Part shown: one piece after another, positions 32,811 through 45,101 of the stretch
Numbering within the stretch: the first letter of the stretch is position 1
How the letters are laid out: the number at the start of each line of letters is the position of its first letter
DNA from: Bacteroidaceae bacterium
Lineage (GTDB): Bacteria > Bacteroidota > Bacteroidia > Bacteroidales > Bacteroidaceae
Length of the DNA: 62,844 bases
Reading direction: 5' to 3'
Assembly: GCA_017541265.1 (NCBI GenBank)
Contig: JAFXZK010000091.1
Location: 1 to 62,844, forward strand
Program-made: the position numbers and the translations under genes
Notes under the pieces: generated by a model
Databases searched by the model: none
The model's input: only the letters and a program-made list of their open reading frames with translations
Told to the model about the DNA's origin: nothing

Positions 32811-34523
32811 TTATTTCCCAAGCTTCCAAAGCAGGTCGTTGAATCGTTGGAGCAGTGCGGCGGGGTCTTTGTCTTTCTCGTAGGTGTTAGGTGCGAAGTA
32901 TCGGAGCATTTCATCGAGGTCCTTGGCTTCCTTGAGGCTGAGCGTGGGGCGTAGCAGACGCACCTTCTCGTAGGCTTGGATGCCTTCTACGAGGCGCTCG
33001 AAGCGGATGCTGCTGCCGCCGGGATAGACAAGGTAGGTGTCTCCCGCAGGCCAGTTACCGAAGCGGCTGTCCTCGTTGGGTTGCTTTGGCCAGCTGTTGT
33101 ACGCCCAGCGCAGATAGCCGTCGTAGCCACAAGCCAGGGCGTGCAGGCCGAGGTAGGCCGACTCTGCCGGGGGCGAGAAGGTGAAGGTATTGGGACGCTC
33201 CGGGCCGCAGCAAGTATAGAAGGTTATCTTCTGCCCCTTGGCGGCACGACGCTTCAAGCCTTCGCCCTTGATGAGGTTGTACTCGAAGCCAACGCTGATG
33301 TCGTCCACGCGGTCTGCCGCCTCGCTATCCACGCTGTAGTTCGCTGCTCCTTCTATCTTGAACTCTGGGTCGGCGTCCTGAATAGTCTGCCAAGCGGCTT
33401 CCATCTGGTCCTTCGGGCGCTCGTCCATCGCGATATGGGTACGCTCGAACCATCCTTTTTGGCGAAGATGACGGCTGAAGTCTTTCAAGAAAGGCACGAT
33501 GAAATCGCGGTATTTTGCTTCTCCGGGACGGCAGGCGAGCTGCTTCACGCTGTTCGTGGCGCAGTCGTAATAGTCGAAGCGATAGTGCCACGGCACGAGG
33601 GTGTAGCAGTCGATTTGCTCCGTGATGCCGCACGACATCATGAACTCCACCCAGCGGTCGAAGACGGTGTAGTCGTACCGCCAAGTGCCGTCGAGCTGCT
33701 TCATCTTGGCAATCATGCTCTCGAAGGGGTCGTAGGTCTGTCCGTTCCAAGGGCGGCTGATGATGGAGCAGGTGATGACCTTCTGCCCGGCTGCCGCAAG
33801 CATCTGCATCAGCGGGCGCATCACGTCGAAGTGCTGCTGGCTCCAGAGCGGCACATCAAAGTAACGGGCCACTGCGTATGGGTTTTGCCAGAGGTCGAGG
33901 TGGAAAGCCCACTGGCTGGGTTCGGGCAGCACGCGGTCAGCCACTTGCAGGACAATAGGAAGACCCTCTCCCAACCTCTCCCTTGTAGGGAGAGGAGCAG
34001 ATACTGTTTCAGATGCAGAACTATTTACTCCCCTCCCTACAAGGGAGGGGGCGGGGGTGGGTCTGCCTATTGTTAGGGTGCCTTTATATGTCCCTGGCTT
34101 TGCATCGGCAGGCACATGGATGTCGAGCCAGATGGCTTGCGTCGTGCCTGCTTCAACCTTTAGCGTCTCCACTGGATCGAGGCGGTCGCTGACCATCATG
34201 GAGTCCTTCTTATTATAGAACGGCGCAGCCAGGACCTCGCGAACGAAGTACTTCTTTATGGCAGAAGCCGGAATGATATCCTTGCCGCTCTTGAGGTCGC
34301 TGACCGTGAACGAGACGTCCTTCAGTTCTTTCGTTGTAGCGAAAACAGCTTGTGCTGCCACTCTTTCTCCTCTCCACGCACGCAACAGCGGCGACTTCTG
34401 TGTCGTCTGTGGCACTTCGTTCTTGTTGTAGCGCACATCGATACTGCCCCAGCCAAGCGTTACTTGTGCATTGGCGCAAAGGCCAAAAATCGCGATGAAA
34501 TGGACAAAAATGAATCGTTTCAT
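32811..34523 (-). CDS. GH123-like secreted glycosidase (DUF4091), carrying an in-frame hairpin element
   Basis: A 570-residue protein with signal peptide (MKRFIFVHFIAIFGLCANAQ), an N-terminal beta-sandwich and a C-terminal TIM barrel of the DUF4091/GH123 type. The adjacent Asp-Glu pair used by GH123 beta-N-acetylgalactosaminidases is present in HIAMDERPKD (about residues 365-366), and the ending GDTYLVYPGGSSIRFERLVE is typical. Residues encoded by 33952-34073 (RPTPAPSLVGRGV ... APLPTRERLGEGLPI) come from an inserted 122-base hairpin and interrupt the linker before the barrel without breaking the frame. The longer open frame (to 34724) is not credible upstream of the signal peptide. Target is probably a terminal HexNAc or a related sugar. 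Confidence 0.8.
   Translation of the reverse strand: MKRFIFVHFIAIFGLCANAQVTLGWGSIDVRYNKNEVPQTTQKSPLLRAWRGERVAAQAVFATTKELKDVSFTVSDLKSGKDIIPASAIKKYFVREVLAAPFYNKKDSMMVSDRLDPVETLKVEAGTTQAIWLDIHVPADAKPGTYKGTLTIGRPTPAPSLVGRGVNSSASETVSAPLPTRERLGEGLPIVLQVADRVLPEPSQWAFHLDLWQNPYAVARYFDVPLWSQQHFDVMRPLMQMLAAAGQKVITCSIISRPWNGQTYDPFESMIAKMKQLDGTWRYDYTVFDRWVEFMMSCGITEQIDCYTLVPWHYRFDYYDCATNSVKQLACRPGEAKYRDFIVPFLKDFSRHLRQKGWFERTHIAMDERPKDQMEAAWQTIQDADPEFKIEGAANYSVDSEAADRVDDISVGFEYNLIKGEGLKRRAAKGQKITFYTCCGPERPNTFTFSPPAESAYLGLHALACGYDGYLRWAYNSWPKQPNEDSRFGNWPAGDTYLVYPGGSSIRFERLVEGIQAYEKVRLLRPTLSLKEAKDLDEMLRYFAPNTYEKDKDPAALLQRFNDLLWKLGK
33952..34073. mobile_element. MITE-like 122-base hairpin element inserted in frame
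   Basis: Arms of about 46 bases start ACAATAGG-A-AGACCC on the left and end GGGTCT-G-CCTATTGT on the right. Inside, both arms carry CTCCCTTGTAGGGAG with a few substitutions, and the spacer is about 30 bases. It encodes no protein of its own. Sub-blocks match the elements at 1-77 and 53431-53466. Confidence 0.75.
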
Positions 34524-34536
34524 AGTATATTCTTGT

Positions 34537-35100
34537 TTATAGCATTCCCTGTCTTTTAAGTTCGTTGGCGGTGTTGCAGAGCTCGTCGTACCATTCTTTG
34601 CCGAAGCGGCGGATGAGCGGTTCGCGCAGGAACTCGTAGAGGCGGATGCCGCGTTCTGTGCCGAGGCGGATGGCGTCCTGGCAGATGTTCCAGCGATGGT
34701 AATTAAGGCCTGTGAGCGGCCCAAGCTTCTTCTCGCGGATTGGATAGAGGTGGCAGCTGATGGGCTTCTGTTTCAGGAGGCAGCCGTTCGAGCCTCGGAA
34801 GACACAGTTGCCGCCACAGATGATGCTCGTCACAAGCTCGCCCTCGCGGTCGGGATAGGCAACACCCTGGCGGTCGATGACTGCCTGCGCGCCTGCCGAG
34901 AGCTGCGGCCAAAGTGCATCGAGGTTCGCCTCGATGTCTGCAATCTCGTCGAGCGTGACCGGCGCACCGGCATCCCCCTCCTCGCAGCAACGGCCGTGGC
35001 AGCTCTCGATGTCGCAGCAGAAGTACTCCGTCAGGATGTCCGAGTGCAGGATGACGTCGCCCACCTCGATGAGGTTACCAAACGATTGGTGGCTGCCCAT
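34537..35100 (-). CDS. DUF3109 cysteine-rich protein
   Basis: A 187-residue protein starting [20 protein letters not shown]. Cysteines cluster in [48 protein letters not shown] and NICQDA, the pattern of DUF3109, a metal-cluster-like family related to YkgJ proteins. The open frame extends to 35154, but 35100 gives the family start and overlaps the end of ung by 26 bases, indicating translational coupling. Role unknown; co-occurrence with ung in this phylum is my recollection only. Confidence 0.85.
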   Translation of the reverse strand: MGSHQSFGNLIEVGDVILHSDILTEYFCCDIESCHGRCCEEGDAGAPVTLDEIADIEANLDALWPQLSAGAQAVIDRQGVAYPDREGELVTSIICGGNCVFRGSNGCLLKQKPISCHLYPIREKKLGPLTGLNYHRWNICQDAIRLGTERGIRLYEFLREPLIRRFGKEWYDELCNTANELKRQGML

Positions 35101-35737
35101 GTTGCGTGAGGTATTCGTTGCACTTGAGGAAATGTCCGTTGCCCATGAAGCCACGCATAGCGCTCAGGGGGCTGGGGTGTGCGCTTTGCAGGACAAGATG
35201 GCGGAACGGGTCGATGAAGGCAGCCTTCCTGCCTGCCGGAGCGCCCCAAAGCATGAAGACAAGGTTGTTGCGCCCCCTGTTGAGGGCAGCGATGGCAGCA
35301 TCGGTAAAGGTCTCCCAACCCTTACCGCTGTGGCTGAACGCCTGATGCTGCCTGACCGTGAGGCAAGTGTTGAGCAGGAACACGCCCTGCTTCGCCCATC
35401 GTGTCAGGTTGCCGCTCTGTGGAATGGGCGCTCCCGTTTCATCGTGTATCTCCTTGAAAATGTTTTGGAGCGACGGCGGGAAGGGAATCCCGTCGTTCAC
35501 GCTAAAGCAAAGTCCGTGCGCCTGCCCGGGGCCGTGATAAGGGTCTTGCCCGAGGATGACCACGCGCACCTGGTCGAACGGCGTCGTGTCGAAGGCATTG
35601 AAGATGAGCCGTCCCGGCGGATAGCAAGTGCCAGCCGCGTACTCCTGCCGCACGAACTGCGTCAGCTGCTCAAAGTACGGCTTGTCGAACTCCTCTTGCA
35701 ACTGCGCCTTCCACGAAGATTCTATCTTTACATCCAT
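35075..35737 (-). CDS. ung: Uracil-DNA glycosylase, family 1
   Basis: A 220-residue enzyme that removes uracil from DNA and starts base-excision repair. Motifs: [19 protein letters not shown] (water-activating Asp in GQDPYHG), [33 protein letters not shown] and the minor-groove intercalation loop [13 protein letters not shown]. Full length. The -7 box TACCTTTG at 35765-35758 precedes it. First gene of a two-gene unit with DUF3109, lying as a housekeeping island in the glycan-degradation block. Confidence 0.97.
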   Translation of the reverse strand: MDVKIESSWKAQLQEEFDKPYFEQLTQFVRQEYAAGTCYPPGRLIFNAFDTTPFDQVRVVILGQDPYHGPGQAHGLCFSVNDGIPFPPSLQNIFKEIHDETGAPIPQSGNLTRWAKQGVFLLNTCLTVRQHQAFSHSGKGWETFTDAAIAALNRGRNNLVFMLWGAPAGRKAAFIDPFRHLVLQSAHPSPLSAMRGFMGNGHFLKCNEYLTQHGQPPIVW

Positions 35738-35883
35738 GATTTTACCTGTTTGTAGGGCAAAGGTACGATTTATTTTTCAAATAAGCGTGCGAAAACCTAA
35801 AATGTTGCGTCTTTTGCAAAACTCTTCGGCCATATTGTTCAGTTCCACGCAGTCAGCGCGACAGATGTGGCGCTTACCAGCGT

Positions 35884-35971
35884 CATAAGTCCCTGTTCTT
35901 GTCGTCATAAGTACACGTTCTTATTGCCATAAGTCCCTGTACTTATCGCCATAAGTACAGGGACTTGTTAG
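35884..35971. repeat. 22-base-period tandem repeat, array 5
   Basis: Four exact 22-base units (35884, 35906, 35928, 35950) mixing CATAAGTACACGTTCTTAT and CATAAGTACAGGGACTTGT-type words, the same family as arrays 1 and 4. It lies upstream of ung in a gene-free stretch. Confidence 0.88.
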
Positions 35972-36076
35972 GCTCTCTACCAGACATCTGGGAATCAGGC
36001 ACTTCCTTTCGGGCGTTCTCCTGGATGCTTTAGCACCCTCCGCCTGCGTCCAAGAATTAGGTTAGCCTAAATGGGC

Positions 36077-36164
36077 AACGAGGCACGCTTAGTAGCAGAA
36101 CTAAACATGCCTCGTTGGATAACGCAACGTGCTTCGTTGGATAACGCAACGTGCTTCGTTGGGC
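36077..36164. repeat. 22-base-period tandem repeat, array 6
   Basis: Four 22-base units (36077, 36099, 36121, 36143). The last two are near-identical (AACGCAACGTGCTTCGTTGG). Sequence resembles array 3 (CGTGCTTCGTTGG) more than array 5, which is only 105 bases away. It follows the stop of the 1,827-residue gene. Confidence 0.85.
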
Positions 36165-36200
36165 TAAAGCATGAGTGAAAGAGATAGTATTCGCTGGCCT

Positions 36201-39200
36201 TTATTTGGTTTGGGTCATCAACTGTTTCTTTCCGCCTTTGATGTAAATGCCTTGCGATTGACTACCTGCCGTCGAGCGTCCGCCGCTGGTGATTAACTTG
36301 CCGTTGAGGTCATAGACGGCTCCCTCCGAAGTTCCCTGAGGGGAGGCTCCTGTTTCCTCGCCCTCAGGGGACACGAAAGGGGGCCTTATGCCAGTTTCGT
36401 CGTCATCGAAGCGTATGCGTATCTCGGTGGGGCTGTTCCACATGTTCGTGCTGTTGCCGGAGCAGAGAAGTCGCACGAAGCGCGCTGTGACGGGGTTGAT
36501 GCGATAGCGCTCCATCTCGTTGGTGAGGCCGGAGGAGGTGAGGTCGCCTGTGGCATCCGTCCATGTGGAACTGTTGTCGGAGGTCTGCACCTTGAAGTAG
36601 AAGACGCGCGAATTGCCGTTATAGAACGCTACATCGACTGCCCAGATGTACTTCTTGCCCCTGAGGTCGAAGCGTATCCACTGGTTGGTGCCTTCCTGGC
36701 TCCAGCGCGTGTCGAGCGACCCGTCGTTGACGTTTGTGTGAGGGTTGCCGGACTGAGAACCGATGGCAGTGATGCCGATATTCGTCTGCGGAGCGTCGAG
36801 CGGCACGGTGCGGAGGAGGGTGCGCTGCTGGTTGGCGGCAAGCGCACCGCCTTCGCTGCTGTGCAGTCCGTCGACGGAGAAGGTGTAGAGTCCGTAGTCG
36901 ATGGCTTGAGTGAGGACAAGCGTGACGACGCTGCCCTGAATGCTGGCGCTCTCCACGCTGAGGGGCTGTCCGTCGAGGAGATAGTGCGAGGCTTCAGCCG
37001 CTTCCGTGGCATTGGGAGGAAGGTTGAACGTCACGTCGAGGCGGGTGGCATCGGTGGAAAGCGTAGCACCTGTCATACGGAGCTTGGGCAGCTCGGTGCC
37101 GTTTGCAGCCAGACGACTCATCTCGGAGGCAGCGAGGAGGTAGGCTCCCACGCCGAAGTCGTGATAGTCGGTTGCCTTGACGGTAGTATTCGGGCTGGCA
37201 TTCTCGCCAATGGGCTGGATGTAGCCCACCGTGCCGTCGGGTTGCAAGGCGACGGTGGTGAGGTAGTTCCAGGCTCGCTCGATGGTCTGACCGTATTCCA
37301 GCTCGTCGAGAATCCCGTTGCGCACGCCCCAGGCAAAGGCGAAGGTGTTGAGCGCAGTTCCCGATGTCTCGTAGCCAGGAGCCTGTGCGGGGTCGAGCAA
37401 CGAGCGTGTCCAGTAGCCTTCCTCCTGCTGGCACTTCTTGAGCGCAGCAGCGAGGCGGCGGTAGTATTGGATGTATTCGCTGCGATGGCTGTCCGTAGCG
37501 GGCAGGTCGGCCAGCACTTTGGCAAAGCAGGCGAATATCCAGCCGTCGCCGCGTGCCCAGAAGTCCTTCTTGCCGGAATTGGTGGTATGTGCGGGATAGA
37601 CGTACTTGGCATCGCGGAAGTAGAGGCCAGTCTCGTTGTCGTACATGATGCCGTTGGCGTACTGCCAATAGGCATACATCTTGTCGAGGTAAGTCTGGTC
37701 GCCCGTGATGTTGTAGAGCTTTGTCATGATGGGCATCACCATGAAGAGGCCGTCCACCCACCAGAGGTAATCGACGTTGGAGGTGGAAATCTCGTAGCCC
37801 ATCACCTCGAGTGCGCGGGCAATCTTTGTCTCGTCCTTCACCTCGTCGAGGTTGTAGAGGTCGATATAGGTCTGGAAGCAGACTTGGTTGTCGCCGAAGA
37901 GCACATAGTCTGCCCCTTCGCCATAGTTGGCGTACTTCCAGTTGGCCTTGTCGGTGCTGGTGGCTCCCCACCAGTTGTTCTTCGTGGCCCAAGCCGTCGA
38001 GAAGTCGCGATACTGCTGCATCCCCGTAGCGGCGTATGCCTCCATGTTGCCGATGTGATAGACGGCACGGTTCCAGAAGTAGTCGCCGTGGTTGGGGAAA
38101 CGCTGCTGCCAGGTCTCGTTCACGGTATTGATGATGTCCAGCACATCTTCGCGGACGGGGAGATTCCTCATGGAAGTAGCTGTCAGCGGACTCTCCACGG
38201 TCTGGCTGAACTTATACAAAGCCTCGAACCACTCATCGTCCTGCGAGTACCTTCCTGCGGGGAAGATGTTCCATCCTGCTCCGAAGTAGAAGGTGAGGTC
38301 AGTACCTACCTCATAGTCCACGACGAGGCAGAGGTGATTGTCGATGACCTCGGTGGTAGCCCCCTCCTGGCCTCCCCCTTGGGGGAGGTATGCTCCCTGA
38401 TAGAAGCGTGCGCCGGGGCTGGTCACAGAGCCTTCGCTCTTGTTGTCGGCCCATCCGATGATGCCGTTCCTTTCGGTGTAGGCTACACCTTCGGCGTTAT
38501 GAGACATGTCGGTGTGCTGGTAGAGGGCAATGGCAAGCCGTATCGTGGCAGCGGGACCGTCCAAGCGCACCTTGGCACGGTTGAGAAGCCTTCCGGCCTC
38601 TGCCTCCACGCTCAGCGTCTCGGTGTAGCTTTGCCCGCCTGCCATTACATTATTATATTTAAGGGTGAAGGAGGAAGCGAGTGCATCGTTGGCGGTAATG
38701 CTGTAGGTGTTGTAGGGGTCGTGCATGACGAGGTGTCCGTCCTCCACAACTGCCACGCCGCCGCAGCCGAGGCGCTTGCCGTTGACGGAGTAGGCATCCA
38801 CGCCGTACTCGCTCTCGTTGTGATAGTTCGAGAGGTTGTACATGTCGTCGATGATGGGCGTGGCCTTCTTCTTCGACCACACATCGACGCCTTGTGCCGT
38901 GTTGGGTTCCGAGGCCAGGAGCTTGGCGGCGTACATACGGTAGGCCGAGAGGTCATTCTCCCAAGCCATATCCTCGCGGGAAGTAGATTTGATGGCGGCA
39001 TAGGTGAGCTTCGTCGGTGTCGTGGGCGTGCCTTCGGCGAGGGTGTAGCCTCGGGTCTTGCCAGCTGCCACTGTAGCCTGGAAGCGGATGGCTGTGGTGC
39101 CTACAGGCTCGAAGGGAATCACATTGCCGTCCTCGTCGGTGAGGGTGCAGGCAGCTGGGTTGGTGCCTTCGGGCACAGCCACCTCGACAGTCTCGCCCGT

Positions 39201-41684
39201 GCGGTCGAAGCCGAGGCTGTTGCGCAGGCGGAAGGTGAACGTCTCGGAAGTTATGGGGTCGGTGTCTTCCTTCTTGGTGATGACGATGTTGTCCCATCCA
39301 ATGATTTTCTCGCTGCCGTTATTGTTGTGGTACGCCGAGAGAGAGACTGTCGTGGTGGCCTTGCCGTCGCTCTTGAAGCTAAGGCTGACCTCTTGCCAGG
39401 CCTCCTTGTTCTCCATCGACGGTGCTGTGACGGTGGCACCGCCTTCGGTGATGACGCTGATTACGGCATCGCCGCCCAGACCGCTCTTCCACAGATCCAT
39501 GCTGAGGGTGTAGTTCCCTTCGGGCAACATCAGCTCCTGACTAAGCGTGATGGTCGATGTTCCCCATTTCTGGCGCACCCAATAGGTCTTGTCGCCATGT
39601 GTGGAGGGCTTGGCAAGGTTGCCGAAGAACTGGTCGAAATACAGGTCACCCGTTTTGAGTGCAGAGAGGTCGTTCTCGTCGCGCGAGGAGTAGCTGATGC
39701 TCCATCCATCAGGTACATAGATGGCGCGGTCGGTGCTCACGCCGCTGTTCTCCATTGCCTTGTAGCTGCCCTCGAAGTCGCCGTTCTGCAGCTCTGTGGG
39801 CAACTGGTTCTTGCGTTCAGCTTCGGCCTGGATGAGTGCCTGCTGAGCGAGTGCCTGCACGGTCATGGGCGAGGCACAGGCGTAATAGACAGACTGGTAC
39901 ACGAGCGTGTGCTTGTATTCGTCGCCATCGGTGTTGGCTGAAGCGTTTTCCAGTCCCTCGATGGCTATCACCTGGTCCACGAGTCCGTTGCGGTAGGTGG
40001 TGAGCACCTGCCCGTCGTAGGTGAGGGAGAGAATCCACATGGACAGCATTGTCGGGTGGTTGTCGCCGTTCGTGCCGGTGGAGCCTGTGGCCCAGTTGTC
40101 GCTGGTGAGCAGGCGGTTCTGGCTGCGGTAGGTGTTCCCGCCGACGCTGATGACGGGATAATAGTCAGCATCCAGGCTGTACTTCATGTCCCCGATGGTG
40201 AAGAGCGGCCCGCCGTAGCTGTCCTGGTTCATGACAAAGGCCAGGTTGAGCGTCTTGTTCTTGCCGAGGCAGAAGCATCTTATGCGCGGGTTCACGCTCT
40301 CGTCCTCCTCGGGTGTCAGCTCCTCCTGCCAGGCGTAGTGGCAGCGTATGTCTGTGGGATAGCCCTTGGGGTAGTTCTTGTTGACCATCCAGTAGTAGTA
40401 GTCTCCGTTCATCCAGGCAAGCCGCATCTGTGAGTCCTTGGAGCCGGGGATGATGAAGGGCCGCGAGTTGTTCTTCGCGGAGTTCACGGTGATTTGCTGG
40501 CTACCAACGACGGTGCCATCGTCGCCGATGGTGTATTTCCATATCTCATAGACGCCGTCTCTGTTGTAGGTGCCGTTCTTGGTTGGGATGGAGAGGTAGA
40601 GGTCGCCCACGTTGTCCGGGTCGAGGGCCATGCCGCCGCTGTAGCAGCGCTCTGTCTGGTTCCAGTTCTGGTGGAAGGCGTGACCGGCATCGCAGACGCG
40701 CGTGGTCTTCCAGGCCGACCCCGTCCAGCGGGCATACCAGTACTCGTGACCCGTCTTGTCGTTGTCGATGTGGGGATAGGCGATGACTGGGTTCCCGTCG
40801 GCATCCAGGGCAATCTGCCACACCCAGTTGCGAACGCTCGAGCTGTTGTCCACGATGGCTGTTGGGTGGGCTGAGGCATAGCTGCTCTGCTTGTTGACGT
40901 TGTGAGGGCCGTTCGCGATGATGCTGAGCTGGTTACCGCTGATGTCGCGCAGGAGGGGGCTGCCGCCATTGATGTCGATGACGTTGAGGTAGAGCCAATC
41001 GGGCATCTCGTTGTCAGGATGTCCGGTGGTATAGGTGAGGTAGATTTTGTCCTTGCCGTTGCTCTGGTACTTGGCGTAAGGCCGTGCGCCAGTGCTCTGG
41101 ACAATCTGCTTGGGTCCGAAGTCGAACGCGCAGTTGTCGTTCTCGTCAGGCATCGTCAGACGTGCAATCGTCGGGTGCCAGTTGATGCCGCGCCAGCAGA
41201 GGTAAATGTGCGTCGGGTCATCGCTCAGGATGAAGGGCGACGGATAGGTCGTGTTGTTGGCCGTGGCGAGGTATTTCTCCTCGCCCAGGGCGGTGATGTC
41301 GCCGGGCTTGCGGGAGATGCGGTACCATATCTTGGCCTCGTCGGTGTGGCGCGTGTAGAAGATCATCACGCGCTCGTCCGGCAGCACGATGAACGTCGGG
41401 TTGTTGTGGTCGTCGGGCTGGAAGTAGCTGCGGATGAGTACCTCCGTCTTGCGACCCGTCAGCCAGTCGTACTGTGCAGCCTTCACGTTGCCATGCACGT
41501 CGATGTAGCCGAGATAGGTGGCGTTGATGGTGCCGGCGGCGTTCTCGTAGTGGAGGGCGCGCGGGTCGGCAAACCAGCACCAGGCTCCTTCGTCGGTCAC
41601 GACGGAGCCGCTGTAGCTCTCTTGTGCCCAGGCAGACGTCAGCGCGGCCAAGGCAAACAGGGAAATCGTCAGAAATCTTTTCAT
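36201..41684 (-). CDS. Multi-domain secreted enzyme: BNR_4, carbohydrate-binding, DUF4861, GH105, F5/8C
   Basis: A 1,827-residue protein. Order: signal peptide (to QES); BNR_4-type propeller (about 25-430; WCWFADPRALHYEN, YFQPDDHNNPTFIVLPDERV); CBM-like beta-sandwich (about 630-830); DUF4861 (about 900-1180); GH105 unsaturated glycuronyl hydrolase (alpha/alpha)6 barrel (about 1190-1530) with the catalytic Asp in LWWVDGLFM (about 1309); F5/8-type C domain (about 1638-1758; VNDGSLDTRWSQEGTNQWIR); T9SS-like tail (AVYDLNGKLITSGG). Such activities are usually separate proteins in pectin or arabinogalactan clusters. Two palindromic inserts (36331-36372 and 38371-38388) add Pro/Gly-rich stretches (SPEGEETGASPQGTSEG, LPQGGGQEG). 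Six bases separate it from the GH2 gene upstream. Confidence 0.85.
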   Translation of the reverse strand: MKRFLTISLFALAALTSAWAQESYSGSVVTDEGAWCWFADPRALHYENAAGTINATYLGYIDVHGNVKAAQYDWLTGRKTEVLIRSYFQPDDHNNPTFIVLPDERVMIFYTRHTDEAKIWYRISRKPGDITALGEEKYLATANNTTYPSPFILSDDPTHIYLCWRGINWHPTIARLTMPDENDNCAFDFGPKQIVQSTGARPYAKYQSNGKDKIYLTYTTGHPDNEMPDWLYLNVIDINGGSPLLRDISGNQLSIIANGPHNVNKQSSYASAHPTAIVDNSSSVRNWVWQIALDADGNPVIAYPHIDNDKTGHEYWYARWTGSAWKTTRVCDAGHAFHQNWNQTERCYSGGMALDPDNVGDLYLSIPTKNGTYNRDGVYEIWKYTIGDDGTVVGSQQITVNSAKNNSRPFIIPGSKDSQMRLAWMNGDYYYWMVNKNYPKGYPTDIRCHYAWQEELTPEEDESVNPRIRCFCLGKNKTLNLAFVMNQDSYGGPLFTIGDMKYSLDADYYPVISVGGNTYRSQNRLLTSDNWATGSTGTNGDNHPTMLSMWILSLTYDGQVLTTYRNGLVDQVIAIEGLENASANTDGDEYKHTLVYQSVYYACASPMTVQALAQQALIQAEAERKNQLPTELQNGDFEGSYKAMENSGVSTDRAIYVPDGWSISYSSRDENDLSALKTGDLYFDQFFGNLAKPSTHGDKTYWVRQKWGTSTITLSQELMLPEGNYTLSMDLWKSGLGGDAVISVITEGGATVTAPSMENKEAWQEVSLSFKSDGKATTTVSLSAYHNNNGSEKIIGWDNIVITKKEDTDPITSETFTFRLRNSLGFDRTGETVEVAVPEGTNPAACTLTDEDGNVIPFEPVGTTAIRFQATVAAGKTRGYTLAEGTPTTPTKLTYAAIKSTSREDMAWENDLSAYRMYAAKLLASEPNTAQGVDVWSKKKATPIIDDMYNLSNYHNESEYGVDAYSVNGKRLGCGGVAVVEDGHLVMHDPYNTYSITANDALASSFTLKYNNVMAGGQSYTETLSVEAEAGRLLNRAKVRLDGPAATIRLAIALYQHTDMSHNAEGVAYTERNGIIGWADNKSEGSVTSPGARFYQGAYLPQGGGQEGATTEVIDNHLCLVVDYEVGTDLTFYFGAGWNIFPAGRYSQDDEWFEALYKFSQTVESPLTATSMRNLPVREDVLDIINTVNETWQQRFPNHGDYFWNRAVYHIGNMEAYAATGMQQYRDFSTAWATKNNWWGATSTDKANWKYANYGEGADYVLFGDNQVCFQTYIDLYNLDEVKDETKIARALEVMGYEISTSNVDYLWWVDGLFMVMPIMTKLYNITGDQTYLDKMYAYWQYANGIMYDNETGLYFRDAKYVYPAHTTNSGKKDFWARGDGWIFACFAKVLADLPATDSHRSEYIQYYRRLAAALKKCQQEEGYWTRSLLDPAQAPGYETSGTALNTFAFAWGVRNGILDELEYGQTIERAWNYLTTVALQPDGTVGYIQPIGENASPNTTVKATDYHDFGVGAYLLAASEMSRLAANGTELPKLRMTGATLSTDATRLDVTFNLPPNATEAAEASHYLLDGQPLSVESASIQGSVVTLVLTQAIDYGLYTFSVDGLHSSEGGALAANQQRTLLRTVPLDAPQTNIGITAIGSQSGNPHTNVNDGSLDTRWSQEGTNQWIRFDLRGKKYIWAVDVAFYNGNSRVFYFKVQTSDNSSTWTDATGDLTSSGLTNEMERYRINPVTARFVRLLCSGNSTNMWNSPTEIRIRFDDDETGIRPPFVSPEGEETGASPQGTSEGAVYDLNGKLITSGGRSTAGSQSQGIYIKGGKKQLMTQTK
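36331..36372. repeat. In-frame palindromic element near the 3' end of the fusion gene
   Basis: GTTCCCTGAGGGGAGG pairs with the inverse complement block CCTCGCCCTCAGGGGAC. It encodes SPEGEETGASPQG, between the F5/8C domain and the secretion tail. Confidence 0.55.
38371..38388. repeat. In-frame CCTCCCCCTTGGGGGAGG palindrome
   Basis: A perfect 18-base palindrome inside the DUF4861 region of the fusion gene, with CCCCCTCCTGG just to its left, as in the larger elements of this family. Confidence 0.6.
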
Positions 41685-41690
41685 GGTTAT

Positions 41691-44855
<3,165 letters not shown>

Positions 44856-44910
44856 TTAATAGATTGTTTCGTTATTGTCATTCGGTCCAGGTTTTTCCTT
44901 ATTTGTTGGA

Positions 44911-44941
44911 CAAAGGTACGAATAAGTGAGAGAAAAGCAAA
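44911..44941 (-). promoter_or_regulatory. Promoter of the GH2 operon (proximal copy)
   Basis: Minus-strand TTTG (44941-44938), 19-base spacer, TACCTTTG (44918-44911). It lies in the first copy of a 25-base perfect direct repeat (44911-44935). Confidence 0.7.
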
Positions 44942-44993
44942 AGAAAAGCTTGTTTTTCTTTGTTTTTCCGAGCGAGAGTACCTAAGACGCAGT

Positions 44994-45025
44994 CAAAGGT
45001 ACGAATAAGTGAGAGAAATACCAAA
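44994..45025 (-). promoter_or_regulatory. Second, duplicated promoter pointing to GH2
   Basis: The 25-base repeat recurs at 44994-45018. It again gives TTTG (45025-45022), 20-base spacer, TACCTTTG (45001-44994). Confidence 0.55.
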
Positions 45026-45039
45026 TTTATTTGCGTATT

Positions 45040-45071
45040 TTTGGAAGTGTCGAGGGAATGTATTACATTTG
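45040..45071 (+). promoter_or_regulatory. Promoter of the RHH/YafQ toxin-antitoxin operon
   Basis: TTTG (45040-45043), 20-base spacer, TACATTTG (45064-45071). It is divergent from, and only 15 bases away from, the upstream GH2 promoter copy. Confidence 0.75.
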
Positions 45072-45101
45072 CACACAGAAGCAATACAAATGCAGTCGTT
45101 T

